Shown here: one piece after another, positions 9,173 through 16,682 of the stretch
How positions within the stretch are numbered: the stretch's first letter is position 1
Layout: the number at the start of each line of letters is the position of its first letter
NCBI RefSeq assembly: GCF_003626755.1
Contig: NZ_RBCJ01000004.1
Span: forward strand, 372,001 to 436,000
Reading direction: 5' to 3'
Length of the DNA: 64,000 nt
From: Ulvibacterium marinum
GTDB taxonomy: Bacteria > Bacteroidota > Bacteroidia > Flavobacteriales > Flavobacteriaceae
Translations under genes and position numbers: made by a program
The notes under the pieces: generated by a model
What the model saw: the letters and a program-made list of their open reading frames with translations, nothing else
The model's database searches: none
What the model was told of the DNA's origin: nothing

Positions 9173-10810
9173 ATGATGAAAAGAAAAAAATATACATTCT
9201 TGCTTTTAGCGCTGCTGTTTGTAACGCAGTCTTGCGATGATTATTTGGAAGAAGAGCTCATATCGGATGTCTCTTCCGGAACCTATTATACCACTGAAGC
9301 TGGTTTGGAAGATGCCGTTGACGCTACCTATTCGTGGTTAAAGCGTTTTTACGGCCCGGAAATAGGCTTTACCATGACCACTTTTGGTACTGACATCTTT
9401 ACCAACGGTTCAGACGGTGGCCACAAAAGGGTAAATTTCTATGATCAATCCTTCAATGCCACTGAAAGCTATGTGAACGATATGTGGCGTGACTGGTACC
9501 GAGGCATCAATCAAGCGAATGCCGTAATCGGGCGTTCCGTGGATGTGGAAATGGACGAAACCCAAAAAACCATTTGGGTGGCCGAAGCCAGATGGTTACG
9601 TGCCTTTTACTACTATGATGTGGTAAGAACCTATGGAGATGCACATCTTAGTTTGGATGAAACCATTGGCGTGGAAGTAGAGGCCAATAGAACTGCTGCT
9701 TCCGAGATTTATGCGCAGGCCATTATCCCAGATTTAGAATTTGCCATCGCCAATTTGCCGGATACGCAAGATGAATACGGTAGGGCCACGAAACCTGCAG
9801 CGGAATTTTTATTGGGCAAAGTATTGCTAAGACGTGCTCAGACATCATTTGCCGCCGGAGATGATGCAAGTAGGGCAGAAACATTGTTTAGCAATGTTAT
9901 CAATAATTATGGTTTTGAACTACTGTCCGATTATGCCGATCTATGGGATATCAACAATCAGGAGAATTCGGAAATTGTCTGGAATTTGACCATTGCCAAA
10001 TCATTGGTAGATGAAGGCATAGATGAAGAAGGTCACCGAGGGCACCTTTATTTTTTGATGGAATATGATGTGCGCAGGGGAATGACCAGGGATATAGCGA
10101 ACGGCAGACCTTGGAAAAGGTTTAGGCCTACCCCATTTTTATTGGGACTTTGGGATCGTACTGTGGATGCAAGATATGATAAAGGTTTTAAGCACGTTTG
10201 GTTCGCCAACAGGGAAGTTTCCGATGAAAGGGGGAATCTAGCAATTGGTGACACAGCCCTATTTATTCCAGGTCCAGGCCGGGATATTGATTGGCCACAA
10301 GTCAGAAAGGATGCGGCACCTTATGTTGTATATACCGCCGATGACTATACGGAACGTATTTTTCCTTCGATGAACAAATGGATCGATCCAACACGCCCTG
10401 GTCGTCAACATGTACAGGGACAACGCGACGTTGTTCTTATGCGTTTGGCGGACGCCTATCTGTTACGTGCCGAAGCTAGGCTTCTTCAGAACAATACGGC
10501 CGGTGCAGCGGATGACATTAACGTTGTCCGAACAAGGGCAGCCGTACCGGGACAAGAAACCGCAATGCAGATTACTGCTGGGGATGTCAATATGGATTTC
10601 CTATTGGATGAGCGTGCTAGGGAACTTTTCGGCGAGCATGCCCGTTGGTGGGACCTGACACGTACCGGAAAATTGGTGGAACGTGTAAGGTTGCATAATA
10701 TAGAAGGTGGCCCGAACATACAGGACTTCCATGTTTTAAGGCCGATAGGTCAAGATCAAATTGATAGAACCGTTGGTGGATATCCTCAGAATCCAGGTTA
10801 TCCACAATAA
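9173..10810 (+). CDS. susD: SusD/RagB family nutrient-binding lipoprotein, pair 1
   Basis: 545 residues. A lipoprotein signal ends at Cys21 (VTQSCDDY), so the protein is surface-anchored. Residues 80-240 contain the TPR-rich helical core (WVAEARWLRAFYYYDVVRTYG, TKPAAEFLLGKVLLRRAQ), and the C-terminal part has the family blocks VVLMRLADAYLLRAEARL and LLDERARELFGEHARWWDL. It ends with the usual NPGYPQ-like tail. It partners the SusC encoded 36 bp upstream and is followed by a strong terminator at 10847-10881, so the transcription unit is susCD only. A decayed copy of its last codons and terminator is found 4 kb downstream, before the LacI gene. Confidence 0.95.
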   Translation: MMKRKKYTFLLLALLFVTQSCDDYLEEELISDVSSGTYYTTEAGLEDAVDATYSWLKRFYGPEIGFTMTTFGTDIFTNGSDGGHKRVNFYDQSFNATESYVNDMWRDWYRGINQANAVIGRSVDVEMDETQKTIWVAEARWLRAFYYYDVVRTYGDAHLSLDETIGVEVEANRTAASEIYAQAIIPDLEFAIANLPDTQDEYGRATKPAAEFLLGKVLLRRAQTSFAAGDDASRAETLFSNVINNYGFELLSDYADLWDINNQENSEIVWNLTIAKSLVDEGIDEEGHRGHLYFLMEYDVRRGMTRDIANGRPWKRFRPTPFLLGLWDRTVDARYDKGFKHVWFANREVSDERGNLAIGDTALFIPGPGRDIDWPQVRKDAAPYVVYTADDYTERIFPSMNKWIDPTRPGRQHVQGQRDVVLMRLADAYLLRAEARLLQNNTAGAADDINVVRTRAAVPGQETAMQITAGDVNMDFLLDERARELFGEHARWWDLTRTGKLVERVRLHNIEGGPNIQDFHVLRPIGQDQIDRTVGGYPQNPGYPQ

Positions 10811-10846
10811 CAATCTTGTTTGGTTTAGTTTGAGTTAGTTTAGTTT

Positions 10847-10881
10847 ACCCTCCTGTCTATCTATTGGACGGGAGGGTTTTT
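10847..10881 (+). terminator. Rho-independent terminator after susD 1
   Basis: ACCCTCCTGTC (10847-10857) pairs with GACGGGAGGGT (10867-10877): an 11-bp stem with one G-T pair and a 9-base loop, followed by a run of T. It lies 36 bp after the susD stop and separates it from the convergent minus-strand cassette. A degraded version is found at 14871-14909. Confidence 0.85.
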
Positions 10882-10955
10882 CATTGCCTTAACTACTAAT
10901 CCAAGCATATCCGGAAGACCTTAAAGCGGTTTATGTTTGTTCTTAGAATACCACA

Positions 10956-11810
10956 TTAGTCTATTTCTATAATTTGTGGTTGGCCAACAACTCTTTTGGA
11001 CAATACATTAATTATCCAGTTGGGAAAAAGGCCTTCTTCAAATAAGGTTTGAAAGACATGTTTTAAAATAGGATTATTAAAATGGACATGTCCTATTGTT
11101 GATTCATCCAGAGAATCCAATTCAATCTTAATTCTACCAAGTTCCTTTTGATAAATTCCACTATGAATACCGTTATTAAGATAATCTTTACGGTGCTTAC
11201 GGAAATATGCCACCGGAGTTCCGAAGCACTTGAACAATTCGGAGTTTTTATCCAACACTATTGAATTTTCTTGAGAAAGAAAAATTAATGACCAATAATA
11301 TTGATTGCTCCAGGAATACCTTTTGTCACAATTTTCAATGAATCTGGTGCTAAAATCGTATTTGGAACGTAGTATCCAGCTCGGTGGGGTTTTAAAGGTT
11401 TTCAAGAGCTTCAAAATTGTTGAAACCGAACCTATATACCCACCGCTATTTAGAAATCTAAACTTTCCATGATGATTTATTTGATTGTATGCACTGGCAA
11501 ATTCTTGTTCCGGCCAACAGTTGGCTTCTGCAGAAAATAAAAGACTATCCTTGTATTTCGACCATTTTTTTAAAGAGGATTCCGGTGTATTGAGCAGAAA
11601 CGTATCATAGGCGTCCGTAAATAAAATGATTTCGTCCTCTTTTAGGGTTTCCAAATAGGCGATCAAGGCCAAATCTTTCATTCTATGGCTATCCCACGTC
11701 GAAAGCAAGTTTAAAATTATCAATTCATAGCCAAAAAAATTACATGATGGAATTAGAAGGTTCTTTAGGTTAAAATTGTCCAAATCCGTTGCAACGGTAA
11801 CTACTTTCAT
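10956..11810 (-). CDS. PLOD-like glycosyltransferase
   Basis: 284 residues, no signal peptide, so probably cytoplasmic. The sequence resembles the glycosyltransferase domain of procollagen-lysine hydroxylase/glycosyltransferases (PLOD type): an N-terminal KVVTVATD strand, a DXD-like metal site in LFTDAYDTFLL (about residues 78-90), LLFSAEANCWPE and FLNSGGYIGS. In animals such domains glucosylate galactosyl-hydroxylysine; the bacterial relatives are largely uncharacterised. Here it is the last gene of a four-gene minus-strand cassette headed by a Cys-rich leader peptide, 33 bp downstream of the LanB-like gene. The inferred job is adding or extending a sugar on the peptide; a role in surface glycans is the alternative. 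Confidence 0.65.
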   Translation of the reverse strand: MKVVTVATDLDNFNLKNLLIPSCNFFGYELIILNLLSTWDSHRMKDLALIAYLETLKEDEIILFTDAYDTFLLNTPESSLKKWSKYKDSLLFSAEANCWPEQEFASAYNQINHHGKFRFLNSGGYIGSVSTILKLLKTFKTPPSWILRSKYDFSTRFIENCDKRYSWSNQYYWSLIFLSQENSIVLDKNSELFKCFGTPVAYFRKHRKDYLNNGIHSGIYQKELGRIKIELDSLDESTIGHVHFNNPILKHVFQTLFEEGLFPNWIINVLSKRVVGQPQIIEID

Positions 11811-11843
11811 ACGATTTTTTGATTTTTCCTAAAAAATCACAGA

Positions 11844-12767
11844 TTAATTCATTTGCCTGTTCACGTCAAAATCCTGTTTTTCATACCCCATACCTCCCTC
11901 AATATACTCAAGTGCATCTTTTAATAAACAATATATGCTAAGTGTATTCCTTGAATTTAACTTAGTAGTTATACGGTTAAAGACTTCATGGAACAAATTG
12001 TACAACTCCAACGAAGATCTTTGTTGATTTTCTTGATCTATCCCATGGATAATTTGCCTCCATTGGTTCTCCCATTCCGAATCGTATTCAGTATTCCAAT
12101 TTTCTCTGCAAGAGCTTATATAGTTACAAAGAGTTTCTTTATTATCTTCGAAGGCCCTTTGGTTTTTGGTTCTGAAATCACTCCATTTCTTCATATCATA
12201 CGTATTCCGTACCGTTTTCAGATGAACGTTTAATAGGGCAATAATCTCTTTATTATCCAATGCCAATGTGTTAAAATATATCAGCAGTAATTGAATAATA
12301 ATTTCATCGAGGTCCTTAAGGACATTTTTTCCAAATTCCTTAAAAATTTGAATAATAAGTAGGCTAATTTGCCGTTCGAATTTTTCAGATTGAAAAAGCG
12401 TACTGGGAAACCAATAATCGAAGAGACCATAGCGTATTGTATTATTCTCAAAGTCCATGAAGAGGAAGGAGTCATTTCCTTTTTTGAAATCTCTTAGGTC
12501 GGAGGGAAAGCACTGAATAAAATCATCAAAGTGAAGTTTTGCCTTATCAGCTATGGCTTTTGCTGCTTTTTTGTTTACACGTAATACCAACCTAATGTGG
12601 TCTCCCCTTAATTCGGACAAGTTTATGGCATAAGATAACAATCCTTTGGTTTTGGTCAGAAATGGCCTTACTCCCTCGGTTAACAGTATGTCCCAATTTT
12701 CACTATTATAAAAAAGTGAAATACATAAGTTGATCGCAGTACCCCTTTTTGGCAACATCCTTCCCAA
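11844..12767 (-). CDS. Thiopeptide-type/lantibiotic dehydratase C-terminal-like protein
   Basis: 307 residues. The order of features matches the small LanB (SpaB_C, thiopeptide-type biosynthesis) domain: an N-terminal strand INLCISLFYNSENWDILL, a segment RGDHIRLVLRV corresponding to the conserved HlRlRl block, then IRYGLFDYW and FQSEKFERQISLLI in place of the RYGG and F..dS blocks. In LanB enzymes this domain performs glutamate elimination on glutamylated Ser/Thr; stand-alone versions have other or unknown roles. No large LanB N-terminal domain is encoded nearby, so classic dehydration is not assured. The gene begins 6 bp after the GT2-like gene, which implies an operon. The assignment rests on weak motifs. 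Confidence 0.5.
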   Translation of the reverse strand: MGRMLPKRGTAINLCISLFYNSENWDILLTEGVRPFLTKTKGLLSYAINLSELRGDHIRLVLRVNKKAAKAIADKAKLHFDDFIQCFPSDLRDFKKGNDSFLFMDFENNTIRYGLFDYWFPSTLFQSEKFERQISLLIIQIFKEFGKNVLKDLDEIIIQLLLIYFNTLALDNKEIIALLNVHLKTVRNTYDMKKWSDFRTKNQRAFEDNKETLCNYISSCRENWNTEYDSEWENQWRQIIHGIDQENQQRSSLELYNLFHEVFNRITTKLNSRNTLSIYCLLKDALEYIEGGMGYEKQDFDVNRQMN

Positions 12768-12773
12768 AAATAA

Positions 12774-13814
12774 TTAGTTAAAAATCTCAATTTCGCATTC
12801 TCCAAAGAAGTTGTTATTCACCACCGGTTGTCCTAACTCTATATTTTTTTTCATCTTTAGTCTATTCTTGATTTCAGAATGGAACATAACCAACGAAGAG
12901 TACATTTTAGCATCTAGAATTTCAAGATAGTTCGGATCTGATATCAAGTTTAGGGCTTTCAAGTCCTTAAAAAGAATACCACCACTCTGCGTATAAGATC
13001 CAAAAGCCCAACTATTATCCAATATTCGGTACTCATAATCAAAAGTATCTCGTTCGATGAAGAGGTTCTCGATTGATTTTGAACCGTAGGTTCTGTTCTC
13101 TACCACCTTACACTGGTGGACCTCATTACTATTCAGCACATACAATAACTCGGAAATTGAAGGGGTTTCATGGCGTAGATAAATTTTCTTTATCCTATTC
13201 TTTTGATTTTGGTTTTTCAACCGCTCATCATCATCATGTGTTACGGCAGTTAAGAACTCTTTTTTATCAATAAGCTTCTTTTTTCTTCCAAGCATCTCCA
13301 GCCTATTCGCAAGATCAAAATCCTCAAAACCATACATGTCCATAGATTCGTCGTAACCCCTCAACTTATTAAAATCTTTTCTGGCCATACCTATTCTGCC
13401 ATAACAATCTTTCGTTGCCCTTTGCTTATCAACGGCCAGATATATGTCGTTTTCCTCATGAAATTGAGTGTTAATATATTCCGCAAATCCTTTGCCCATA
13501 AAATTATCCGCATCCACATTGCAAATGATATCGTTTTTAGCTTGTTTTGCCACTACATTTTTTGAATGACTCCATAAAAAATACTGGGGTTCCAATGTTC
13601 TTATGTATTTTAGAATGTCCAAATCAATATAGCGTGCCATTTCACCCATTATCCATTCATGCATTCCATCTGTTGAATTATAATTAAGAACCACAAATTC
13701 CAGATTACCATAGGACAAATTATCTTCAATGTTCCTGGGCAGTGTTTGCTTTAGAAAATTTGTTCGGTTCATACATACCGTACAAAATGAAATACTTCTT
13801 TTGTTGGCTTTCAT
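12774..13814 (-). CDS. GT2-like (GT-A fold) glycosyltransferase
   Basis: 346 residues, soluble. The N-terminal half shows a GT-A pattern: ISFCTVCMNRTNFL, EFVVLNYNSTDGM, SHSKNVVAKQAKNDIICNVDADNF with the DXD metal and nucleotide-sugar motif, and a downstream GYDESMDMYGFEDFDLANRL that fits the ED acceptor or base motif of galactosyltransferase-like GT2 enzymes. The C-terminal 130 residues are not recognised and may bind the peptide. It is the first enzyme gene after the precursor peptide and its ATG overlaps the stop of a small upstream frame (ATGA). S- or O-glycosylation of the precursor, as by SunS-like glycocin enzymes, is an inference from context only. Confidence 0.7.
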   Translation of the reverse strand: MKANKRSISFCTVCMNRTNFLKQTLPRNIEDNLSYGNLEFVVLNYNSTDGMHEWIMGEMARYIDLDILKYIRTLEPQYFLWSHSKNVVAKQAKNDIICNVDADNFMGKGFAEYINTQFHEENDIYLAVDKQRATKDCYGRIGMARKDFNKLRGYDESMDMYGFEDFDLANRLEMLGRKKKLIDKKEFLTAVTHDDDERLKNQNQKNRIKKIYLRHETPSISELLYVLNSNEVHQCKVVENRTYGSKSIENLFIERDTFDYEYRILDNSWAFGSYTQSGGILFKDLKALNLISDPNYLEILDAKMYSSLVMFHSEIKNRLKMKKNIELGQPVVNNNFFGECEIEIFN

Positions 13815-13909
13815 GATTTTAATACTGCTGCATTTCCTTTATCTCCAAAAATTTTTCGTTCCAGTTTGGTTACGACCATAGTCATTAGCATAAAAATATC
13901 ACGGAGCAT
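13811..13909 (-). CDS. Possible small ORF coupled to the GT2-like gene
   Basis: A 32-codon frame starts at an ATG (13907-13909) and its stop TGA overlaps the ATG of the GT2-like gene as ATGA. The frame is open further upstream and could start from a GTG at 13982-13984 for 57 codons with a hydrophobic beginning. No family is recognised. It may be a real micro-protein, a translational-coupling device or a remnant; without homologues the call stays weak. Confidence 0.3.
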   Translation of the reverse strand: MLRDIFMLMTMVVTKLERKIFGDKGNAAVLKS

Positions 13910-13982
13910 ATGGCTAGTAGAAAAAAATACTGGAACCTTTATCCACAGTGATAATTCCTTAATAAGGAATAAAAGAAAAGTC

Positions 13983-14000
13983 ACGATTTTTTAAAATCGT
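13983..14000 (-). terminator. Intercistronic hairpin after the precursor peptide
   Basis: ACGATTTT (13983-13990) and AAAATCGT (13993-14000) form an 8-bp perfect stem with a 2-base loop, about 25 bp after the precursor stop in the transcribed direction, followed by a pyrimidine-rich stretch. It could act as a partial terminator or RNA-end stabiliser so that more precursor than enzyme is made, an arrangement common in bacteriocin operons. Confidence 0.5.
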
Positions 14001-14025
14001 AACTTTCCCATCTCCTAAGGATAAA

Positions 14026-14271
14026 TCAACCTCCTCCACACTGACCTGACCAATAGCCTAAGCCCTCATTCGCACAGGCAGAAACGCAAGGATAACTACC
14101 GCACATGGAGAACGTTTGGAGAGTTACAGAATCCCAACCTTGTGAATGCGGATCAGATCTACAATAACAATAATATCCACCATCATAACCACCAACAACA
14201 GTCTTTTGTTGTTCTTTTTCAAGAATCTTACCCTCTACAAGATTCATCTTGTTTAAACTTAATTTTTTCAT
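14026..14271 (-). CDS. Double-glycine-leader, Cys-rich RiPP precursor peptide
   Basis: 81 residues. Residues 1-28 look like the leader of the Bacteroidota GG natural-product precursor family: MKKLSLNKMNL, then LEKEQQKTVVGG, with a predicted cut after Gly28. The 53-residue core begins YDGGYYCYC and holds six cysteines (35, 37, 57, 62, 66, 78), several Ser/Thr, many Gly and Tyr, and ends CGGG. No Cys lies in the leader. Downstream in the same direction are a GT2-like enzyme, a LanB C-terminal-like protein and a PLOD-like glycosyltransferase. The product is therefore likely a modified secreted peptide. No C39-peptidase transporter lies in the window, so export must use a system elsewhere. The start is the only ATG that gives the conserved leader. 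Confidence 0.75.
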   Translation of the reverse strand: MKKLSLNKMNLVEGKILEKEQQKTVVGGYDGGYYCYCRSDPHSQGWDSVTLQTFSMCGSYPCVSACANEGLGYWSGQCGGG

Positions 14272-14311
14272 GTCAAAAAATTAAAAGCATTAGATTTGCC
14301 CTGAACATTTA

Positions 14312-14390
14312 AGGACCATCAAGGTTTTGGTCCATGCTTCGCGAAAGCAATAGGTTCACACGGCTAAGGGTTTTCCTTAGCCGTTTTTTA
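14312..14390 (+). terminator. Orphan plus-strand terminator with upstream hairpins (possible small RNA 3' end)
   Basis: ACGGCTAAGG (14360-14369) and CCTTAGCCGT (14375-14384) form a perfect 10-bp stem with a 5-base loop followed by six T, a good plus-strand intrinsic terminator. Just before it are GGACCA/TGGTCC (14312-14332) and the small stem GCTT/AAGC around CGCGA. No plus-strand gene ends here; the nearest upstream feature is the start of the minus-strand precursor gene. A short structured transcript, or an antisense RNA to the precursor leader, is possible. Confidence 0.5.
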
Positions 14391-14740
14391 TTTTCTTGAA
14401 AATATAATTGACATCTTCCATACTGAATTTTCTGGATAATTCTTATCTGCTGATAAAAATTGTATTGGATGTTCACAATGTGACCTTACGACGTATTCTA
14501 AAAAGTAATCCGTAAAATTAACACTTCAACTAAATCAGGAATAATCAATAAATTAATAAGATTTATAAATCATTTTTATTACGAAAATACTTACTTAAAT
14601 ATAATAATTAATACATACACCTACTAACCTATTTAACATTAATTTTCTTAATAAAATAAGACATCCTATTAACCTACAAGGAATAGGTGTTATTTCCCTA
14701 AACTGGTCAAATATTAGCTTTTCGTATGAGTTATGGATCA
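14391..14740. other. AT-rich intergenic stretch
   Basis: About 350 bases, strikingly AT-rich, with no supported gene on either strand. It presumably holds the promoter of the precursor cassette, but no promoter element could be fixed with confidence. Confidence 0.6.
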
Positions 14741-14745
14741 ATCAA

Positions 14746-14909
14746 GAATATAAAAAAGATACTTCCATCTTTGGACAAATGAATCCTTTCCACCTGCTGG
14801 AACGATTAAAAATCCAGGGATAACACTATTCACAATAATCGTTTTAATTGTGATTGTTGAAGTTAGTTTGGTTTACCTCTCGTCTATTGTAGCATATAGG
14901 AGGGTTTTT
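14746..14909 (+). pseudogene. Decayed 3' end of a susD gene with its terminator
   Basis: Short blocks match the end of susD 1 and its terminator in the same order: CTTCCAT, AATCCAGG, CACAATAA (the susD stop region), GTTAGTTT, GTTTACC, GTCTAT and GGAGGGTTTTT. From CACAATAA onward the spacing agrees to within one base per step (31 and 9 bases in both copies, then 12 versus 11, then 16 versus 17). The frame is broken and the terminator stem is degraded. It marks either a former second susD or a duplication that came with insertion of the 10.9-14.3 kb cassette. Confidence 0.65.
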
Positions 14910-14944
14910 CAACATATTCTAGGACATTCAACATGATACCGCAA

Positions 14945-15976
14945 TCAAAGGGTAGCACTATTCTCCTTGACAATGATTTCTACAGGAATATCAAGGTTTA
15001 GTTCCGACCTATCTTGCTTGGTAATGAAGTTAAAAAGGCCCTTTATAGCAGCATAACCCTGGTATTTGGGTTGTTGGTTGATCAAGAAGTTGATTTTATC
15101 TTCCTTTAAGTATTCCAAATTCTGATTATTTAGATCGAAACCAACAATGAAGGTATTTTTCACTTGGTACTGTTCCAATATTTTGGGAAGTAAATGCGAT
15201 TTCGAATTTGTTACAAACATTCCTTTCAGATTGTCCTTGCCGAACCAATCCTCCATTTCAGCCGTTACTTTAAATTCATCGTTCAAAGAGTAGTTAATCG
15301 TATGAATCGTTACCTTCTCGTTAATGGTATTAAAAAATTCCCTAAATCCCTGCTCACGCTGTATATTGTTGGCATGAATACCCCGGTCATTTAACATATT
15401 GATTACGAAATAATCACCTTTAGCCCCTACAAGACCATGAAGTAATCTTCCAGCCACCCTACCCGCTTTATGCGAGTCCTGGCGAATGAAACAGGCAGGC
15501 CCTTCTAGTTCAATTTCGGTATCCAAGAAGATTATAGGAATCTTTTTTCCTTCAGCGCGTTTAAGCAACGAATTGCTTTCTTTTTTAAAGAATGGTACAG
15601 TTACTATAGCATCATAGTCTTTTAGGAAAATCTGTTCGGCCAGATTATTGAAAGAAGACGAATCCAAGAACAAATAATTGTCCACCGCTACTCCTAATTC
15701 CCTCAATTCTTGAACTGCCTGCTCGATACCTTTTTTTGGGAGTTTCCAATAATTCCATTTATTTTCTGCCTCGGGAATCAATATGGCAAATTTTATCTTT
15801 TTAACCGAGGCTAATTTCAATCGACTGGCCGTTGTATTCTTTGTATAGCCGATTTCCTTGATAACCTTTCGCACTCTTTTTTCGGTCTCTTTGGAAACGC
15901 CTTTTCTATTGTGCAATACACGATCTACCGTCCCTATCGACACGTTTGCAAGTTCCGCAATTTTCTTTATCCCCAT
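14945..15976 (-). CDS. LacI-family transcriptional regulator
   Basis: 343 residues. Residues 1-60 are a LacI helix-turn-helix with hinge helix: KKIAELANVSIGTVDRVLH, then NRKGVSKETEKRV and RLKLASVKKI. Residues 65-340 form the periplasmic-binding-protein-like sensor (FAILIPEAENKWNYW, DAIVTVPFF, GLVGAKGDYFVI, GMFVTNSKSH, FIVGFDLN), of the type that binds sugars. It is the last gene on the minus strand after the DUF1080/Gfo-Idh/PmoA genes, 76 bp from the nearest. Its likely operators are the CGTTAACG palindromes upstream of that operon (20597-20610) and of susC 1 (5713-5745). The effector is unknown, probably a sugar released from the glycan imported by pair 1. Confidence 0.88.
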   Translation of the reverse strand: MGIKKIAELANVSIGTVDRVLHNRKGVSKETEKRVRKVIKEIGYTKNTTASRLKLASVKKIKFAILIPEAENKWNYWKLPKKGIEQAVQELRELGVAVDNYLFLDSSSFNNLAEQIFLKDYDAIVTVPFFKKESNSLLKRAEGKKIPIIFLDTEIELEGPACFIRQDSHKAGRVAGRLLHGLVGAKGDYFVINMLNDRGIHANNIQREQGFREFFNTINEKVTIHTINYSLNDEFKVTAEMEDWFGKDNLKGMFVTNSKSHLLPKILEQYQVKNTFIVGFDLNNQNLEYLKEDKINFLINQQPKYQGYAAIKGLFNFITKQDRSELNLDIPVEIIVKENSATL

Positions 15977-16052
15977 GCTTCCCTAAGGAATTAGTTGGTT
16001 TGGTAAACTTTTAATATACAATGTTTTACATAAAATAGCAATATTAAAATAG

Positions 16053-16658
16053 TTACAATTCAGCTATTGAAATGTTCTTGAATTGTATGGTCATCTCCCT
16101 TCCCGGATGCAGTTGAAGACCAACAGGACCTTTTAAATTGGCTTCTTCAAGAATGTAATTCATTACTTCTTCTCCATTGAGCCATACTTTATAGGAATTG
16201 CCAATAGTCATGGCTTTTATGGTATTCCAGCCATCCATTCTCAAAAGTTCTTTAACGCCGTCGGCTTCTACTGGGTATCCTGATTTGGGCACGTAAGGGG
16301 AACCCGTCATATCTCTTTTCAAAGAGCCCGATATACCGATTTGAATTTGTACGTTCTTCTCATCCTCTCCTCTCATAAAAATACCCGAGTCAATAGTCCC
16401 TTCTCCGAATTTAAAATCCAATTGAACAACAAAATCCTCGTATTCCTTCTTCGTCCATAATATGGAACCTTTTTGATCGGGGTCACTTTTTGCCCAAAGT
16501 GCTTCACCATCAATTCTCCACCAAACATTATTATCGGGCACTTGCCACTTATTAAGGTCAGTACCATTAAATATGGTCTCCATTTCGTAGTCGGTCCCTT
16601 GTCCGAAATTCATGACTACGAACATCAATGTGCAAATAAGGGAATACATGGACTTCAT
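16053..16658 (-). CDS. DUF1080 (3-keto-disaccharide hydrolase-like) protein, single domain
   Basis: 201 residues: a signal peptide (about 1-20) and one DUF1080 concanavalin-like domain with the hallmark start IFNGTDLNKWQVPDNNVWWRIDGEALWAK, the central DSGIFMRG segment and the end PVGLQLHPGREMTIQFKNISI. Some members of this family (PF06439) are known to hydrolyse 3-keto-glycosides; others may only bind sugar. It is 24 bp downstream of the PmoA-like gene and belongs to the same operon as the Gfo/Idh oxidoreductase, which supports a 3-keto-sugar role. Substrate unknown. Confidence 0.85.
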   Translation of the reverse strand: MKSMYSLICTLMFVVMNFGQGTDYEMETIFNGTDLNKWQVPDNNVWWRIDGEALWAKSDPDQKGSILWTKKEYEDFVVQLDFKFGEGTIDSGIFMRGEDEKNVQIQIGISGSLKRDMTGSPYVPKSGYPVEADGVKELLRMDGWNTIKAMTIGNSYKVWLNGEEVMNYILEEANLKGPVGLQLHPGREMTIQFKNISIAEL

Positions 16659-16682
16659 TTTTCTAATTTTTAAAATTTAAGA

